From: Caldifarciminota bacterium 4484_18
Lineage (GTDB): Bacteria > Hydrothermota > UBA3073 > NMUJ01
Assembly (NCBI GenBank): GCA_002256535.1
Contig: NMUJ01000048.1
Span: 1-10,536 of the forward strand
Length of the DNA stretch: 10,536 nucleotides
Direction: 5' to 3'
The notes under the pieces were generated by a model. That model searched no databases and was not told where the DNA came from. It saw only the letters and a program-made list of their open reading frames with translations. The translations under genes and the position numbers were made by a program. Within the stretch, counting starts at the first letter, position 1. Each line of letters begins with the position of its first letter. Of this stretch, positions 8,506 to 10,536 are shown one piece after another.

Positions 8506-8877
8506 TTAAAGTGATTTCATAAACTTAGATAGCTTTTCGAGCGTCTCCATACTTATGTAATGTTCGATATTACATGCGTCATGGTCGGCAACTTCGGGTG
8601 ATACACCCAATACGCGGGTGAGAAATTCGTAAAGTAACGAATGCTTGCTATAGATGAGCCTACCTGAGGATTCACCCTCAGGCGTGAGATCGATATACCC
8701 GTAACGTTCGTGTATGATGAGCCCACGTCGCTCGAGGTTATGGAGTGCTTCAACCACCGATGAGGTTGTCACCCCCAGCCGGTTGGCAACATCTTTCACA
8801 CGTACAACCTTACGTTCGCGGCTCAATAACCAGATAGCTTCGAGGTAGTCTTCCAAACTATGTGTCATATCCTTCAT
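8506..8877 (-). CDS. DtxR/MntR-family metal-dependent transcriptional regulator
   Basis: A 123-residue protein with a winged helix-turn-helix (about 1-65: SLEDYLEAIW, VKDVANRLGVTTSSVVEAL, RRGLI) and a metal-binding dimerisation domain (66-123); no SH3-like third domain, as in MntR. By alignment from memory the ligand positions read D10, E13, H79, C102, E105 and H106. D10/E13 resemble Mn-sensing MntR, while Cys at 102 with E105-H106 resembles iron-sensing DtxR/IdeR, so metal choice is uncertain. It would bind operator DNA when metal-loaded and control metal uptake or efflux genes, none of which is in view. ATG 8877 has no clear Shine-Dalgarno site; M4 (MTHSLEDYL) is an alternative start. It lies 76 bp after the isomerase-like gene, and its 3' end overlaps the secreted-protein gene by 9 bp on the opposite strand. 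Confidence 0.9.
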   Translation of the reverse strand: MKDMTHSLEDYLEAIWLLSRERKVVRVKDVANRLGVTTSSVVEALHNLERRGLIIHERYGYIDLTPEGESSGRLIYSKHSLLYEFLTRVLGVSPEVADHDACNIEHYISMETLEKLSKFMKSL

Positions 8878-8894
8878 CTGAGCCCCAACTATTT

Positions 8895-8922
8895 AAAATA
8901 CATCGTAGCTGTGAAATTACAA
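8895..8922 (-). promoter_or_regulatory. possible promoter of the DtxR-like gene
   Basis: On the minus strand TTGTAA (8922-8917) and TATTTT (8900-8895) are 16 nt apart in the 76-bp gap upstream of the regulator. Neither is perfect, so the regulator may instead be read through from the isomerase-like gene. No clear palindromic operator was seen. Confidence 0.25.
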
Positions 8923-8953
8923 GGGCTAAACTGATAATGCAGATGCTATAAAG

Positions 8954-10372
8954 CTATTTAACTTCCAGATATAGCTTGTTCACAAAGTTTATACCTAAGA
9001 AGCGAGCTAATAGTTGCAGTTGTTTCACATAGTCACCGTACAGAAGTACCCTATGGTGACCGTAAAAGTTGCGTTTGAAGGTTTCAATCTCATCAGGTGT
9101 CAGTTCTATAGCCACTTTTGTTCGGCACCCCCACTCAAGCTTAGCCAGTTTGACAGTTTTCGCCTTGTATGCCAGCAGGTGATAGCCCTCAAACCTCTTA
9201 TAGGCTGTTATCTCTGGCCAGCACACGTATTTCGCCCCCATAACACCGATAAGCTTCAGTATGGTTACTTCTTCGTTTGCTTTCATATCTGTTTCTATAG
9301 CTACATCACGGAACGATTCCGTCTGTGTCCTAAATCTGTACCTAAAACGTGGTTGCCCATCCCCCATGAGCCTTGTTGCAGCTGTACAGTGTGCGAATAT
9401 TATCTTGTTGCTACCCTCATCTATGGCAGGGTCGGCTTGAAATCCAGGTCTATCCGCTAAATAGTGGCAAAAACATAGGGTTATAAGTGACTCAACATCG
9501 GCTTCACAACCAGCAGGTATACCTTCGTCATTCAACCTCGATATCGTCAAGCATGGACTTATCGGTAATGTCTTATGCCTTATACTGCTGAGACAGTCGA
9601 TGGTCACCGCATTCGTGTCGGTAGCTTTCATCATATTTCTGACAGCTAAATATAGCCTCGCTGCTTTAGTTATCTCACCCTCTGTAGGCCCAAATATGCC
9701 AGCTGATGCATTTATAGCCTCGGTTGCCAGTAGGTTTGCATCGGTTTCTTTTATCTGTTCATAGTAACGAAAGACGTCCGGTATGCTACGCTTGACTGTT
9801 TCGATACCGAATATCTCTTTTAATCTTCTGAAATACGATGTACCCATCCATCTTGGCTCCTTAACCCTTGGATCCATACATTTGATGTCATAGTCATAGT
9901 CCTTTAATAGTAATAATCGTGTATGTTTGAGCTTCACAACCGCCTTCACCACATCAAATATAGGGGTGACATCTTCGATATTGTTCGAATCACAGACTAC
10001 AACCTTATATCCACCTTCATACAACCGACCTGCTCCATCCCAGTACGTGCTGAACGGCTTGGTATAGACCACAGTTGGTAACCCACTATCTGCTATCTTG
10101 AAAATAGGTGGCCCCAACGAAGCAAACTCAGCTGTTAAGCTTATCGCCAAGACAGCATCGAAATTTTCATTTTCCAACCTATCCAGTAACTGGATTATAT
10201 GGCTCTCTTTTTCTGGTACATCATAGCCGTGAAACTCTATCCCTTTGGATTCGCCTATCCTTTGTAATTTCTCTCTGTACTCTTTCATAGCAGCTACGAT
10301 ATCGAAACGATGGTAAGGCCACCCCATCCCCATGTTGGGTTTACCTAACCCTACCACATAAACTTTTAGCAT
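8954..10372 (-). CDS. L-fucose/L-arabinose isomerase-like family protein
   Basis: A complete 472-residue protein of the FucI/AraA-like fold, which interconverts aldoses and ketoses using a divalent metal. The N-terminal half is a pair of Rossmann-like domains (MLKVYVVGLGKPNMG; FDAVLAISLTAEF at 71-83; TKPFSTYWDGAG at 104-115). The C-terminal domain shows the expected ligand pattern: IPAGCEAD (E290), QADPAID (D314), FAHC (H328) and a late GHHRVLLYGDY (H439/H440). These residues are my inference of the active site by family pattern; the sugar cannot be told, and many members of this family have no tested activity. The start at 10372 is fixed by a strong Shine-Dalgarno site. It lies 29 bp after another gene on the same strand and 76 bp before the regulator, which suggests a carbohydrate operon. 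Confidence 0.85.
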   Translation of the reverse strand: MLKVYVVGLGKPNMGMGWPYHRFDIVAAMKEYREKLQRIGESKGIEFHGYDVPEKESHIIQLLDRLENENFDAVLAISLTAEFASLGPPIFKIADSGLPTVVYTKPFSTYWDGAGRLYEGGYKVVVCDSNNIEDVTPIFDVVKAVVKLKHTRLLLLKDYDYDIKCMDPRVKEPRWMGTSYFRRLKEIFGIETVKRSIPDVFRYYEQIKETDANLLATEAINASAGIFGPTEGEITKAARLYLAVRNMMKATDTNAVTIDCLSSIRHKTLPISPCLTISRLNDEGIPAGCEADVESLITLCFCHYLADRPGFQADPAIDEGSNKIIFAHCTAATRLMGDGQPRFRYRFRTQTESFRDVAIETDMKANEEVTILKLIGVMGAKYVCWPEITAYKRFEGYHLLAYKAKTVKLAKLEWGCRTKVAIELTPDEIETFKRNFYGHHRVLLYGDYVKQLQLLARFLGINFVNKLYLEVK

Positions 10373-10375
10373 ATT

Positions 10376-10383
10376 ACCTCCTC
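10376..10383 (-). promoter_or_regulatory. ribosome binding site of the isomerase-like gene
   Basis: GAGGAGGT precedes ATG 10372 by 3 nt (5 nt from the GGAGG core), a strong Shine-Dalgarno match that decides the start. Confidence 0.85.
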
Positions 10384-10400
10384 GTTACCGAAGATGATAT

Positions 10401-10535
10401 TTACTGGGATGCCAACGAAATGCATCTCCCATACGCTTCTTTTAACGTTTCCCACACCTTCCTGGGGTTGTCGGATCTTACGTACGACATATAGCTTGTA
10501 CCTTCGTAGCTCCATGCCCCTATGTTTCTGATACC
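10401..10535 (-). CDS. C-terminal fragment of an unidentified protein
   Basis: Only the last 44 codons are in the window. They begin GIRNIGAWSYEGTSYMSYVR, continue SDNPRKVWETLKEAYGR and end at TAA 10401-10403. The mix of residues and the spacing to the next gene (29 bp, same strand) look like real coding sequence. The ending resembles the last strand and helix of a TIM-barrel-type enzyme, but that is a weak impression. A second frame on this strand is also open to the edge and past the isomerase-like start (RYQKHRG...), but its composition is less protein-like. Position suggests it belongs to the same operon as the isomerase-like gene. Confidence 0.55.
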   Translation of the reverse strand, partial: GIRNIGAWSYEGTSYMSYVRSDNPRKVWETLKEAYGRCISLASQ

Positions 10536-10536
10536 T

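Larger units (their letters stand above)
7268..8514 (+). pseudogene. secreted protein with two carbohydrate-binding-like repeats and a T9SS-type sorting domain, frameshifted in repeat 1
   Basis: ATG 7268 follows GGGGGTGG (7259-7266), 8 bp after the DUF2723 stop. A signal peptide (MRGEIYHFIASTLCGVFIL..., likely cut after AYTQ) leads into NLLQNPGFESW, an opening common in CBM_4_9-like jelly-roll domains. Two domain copies follow (7343-7755 and 7756-8223). The C-terminal 85 or so residues (LENPVRSDVKLLLSL, VYDVTGRIV, GTHRIVFNG, LSAGVYFLRF, GRFILLK) are a typical Por/type IX secretion sorting-type domain. Copy 1 leaves its frame after YEFSFY, stopping at TAA 7571-7573. The rest of copy 1 (SGYYGDYSS... 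to YLRRFP) resumes in another frame that continues to TGA 8512-8514. Against copy 2, 58 nt are missing at the break. If intact, the protein would be exported and probably held at the cell surface, binding glycan or acting in adhesion. Confidence 0.8.

Noticed and set aside
8935..8960. Possible terminator after the isomerase-like gene (GCTATAAAGC-like symmetry).
   Set aside because: The stem is only a few A/T-rich pairs with no U-tract, so it is not supported.
9014..9460. A 148-codon open frame on the plus strand.
   Set aside because: It lies wholly opposite the well-supported isomerase-like gene, and its composition does not resemble a protein family.

Overview
The window looks bacterial. 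The genes have Shine-Dalgarno sites (AAGGAGGTG before one gene, GAGGAGGT before another), ATGA stop/start overlaps and families such as RecN and DtxR/MntR. Three features point to the wider FCB/WOR-3-like candidate-phylum lineages: a DUF2723-TPR membrane protein, an exported protein ending in a type IX secretion (Por) sorting-type domain, and a leader peptide running into a carboxypeptidase-regulatory-like domain as in TonB-dependent receptors. ATA, CGT and GTA codons are abundant, and the one tRNA gene has no encoded CCA. The phylum assignment is inference, since no rRNA is present.

Left block, minus strand (1-2609): tRNA-Asp(GUC), then a long-chain acyl-CoA ligase starting 10 nt after the tRNA, then a GT4-type glycosyltransferase whose start overlaps the ligase stop by ATGA. 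The glycosyltransferase is split by a frameshift and also runs off the left edge.

Middle block, plus strand (2713-8514): a 53-codon remnant of an exported receptor-like gene, recN, a DUF2723-TPR membrane protein and a secreted two-repeat protein with a C-terminal sorting domain. The genes overlap by 7 and 4 bp or are separated by 8 bp, so they probably form one transcription unit. A 103-bp AT-rich divergent spacer separates this block from the tRNA.

Right block, minus strand (8506-10536): the C-terminal end of an unidentified gene, an L-fucose/L-arabinose-isomerase-like protein and a DtxR/MntR-type regulator. The regulator gene converges on the secreted-protein gene with a 9-bp tail-to-tail overlap.

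The most striking property is damage. The glycosyltransferase, recN and the secreted repeat protein each switch reading frame in the middle of a recognisable domain, and the receptor-like gene has lost everything after its leader. In recN and the repeat protein, tens of bases are missing compared with the family or the sister repeat (58 nt in the repeat protein). Nearby long genes (acyl-CoA ligase, DUF2723, isomerase-like) are intact. Either this genome region is decaying by short deletions or the assembly has dropped short segments; the sequence alone cannot decide. I found no mobile element, CRISPR array or clear new defence system.
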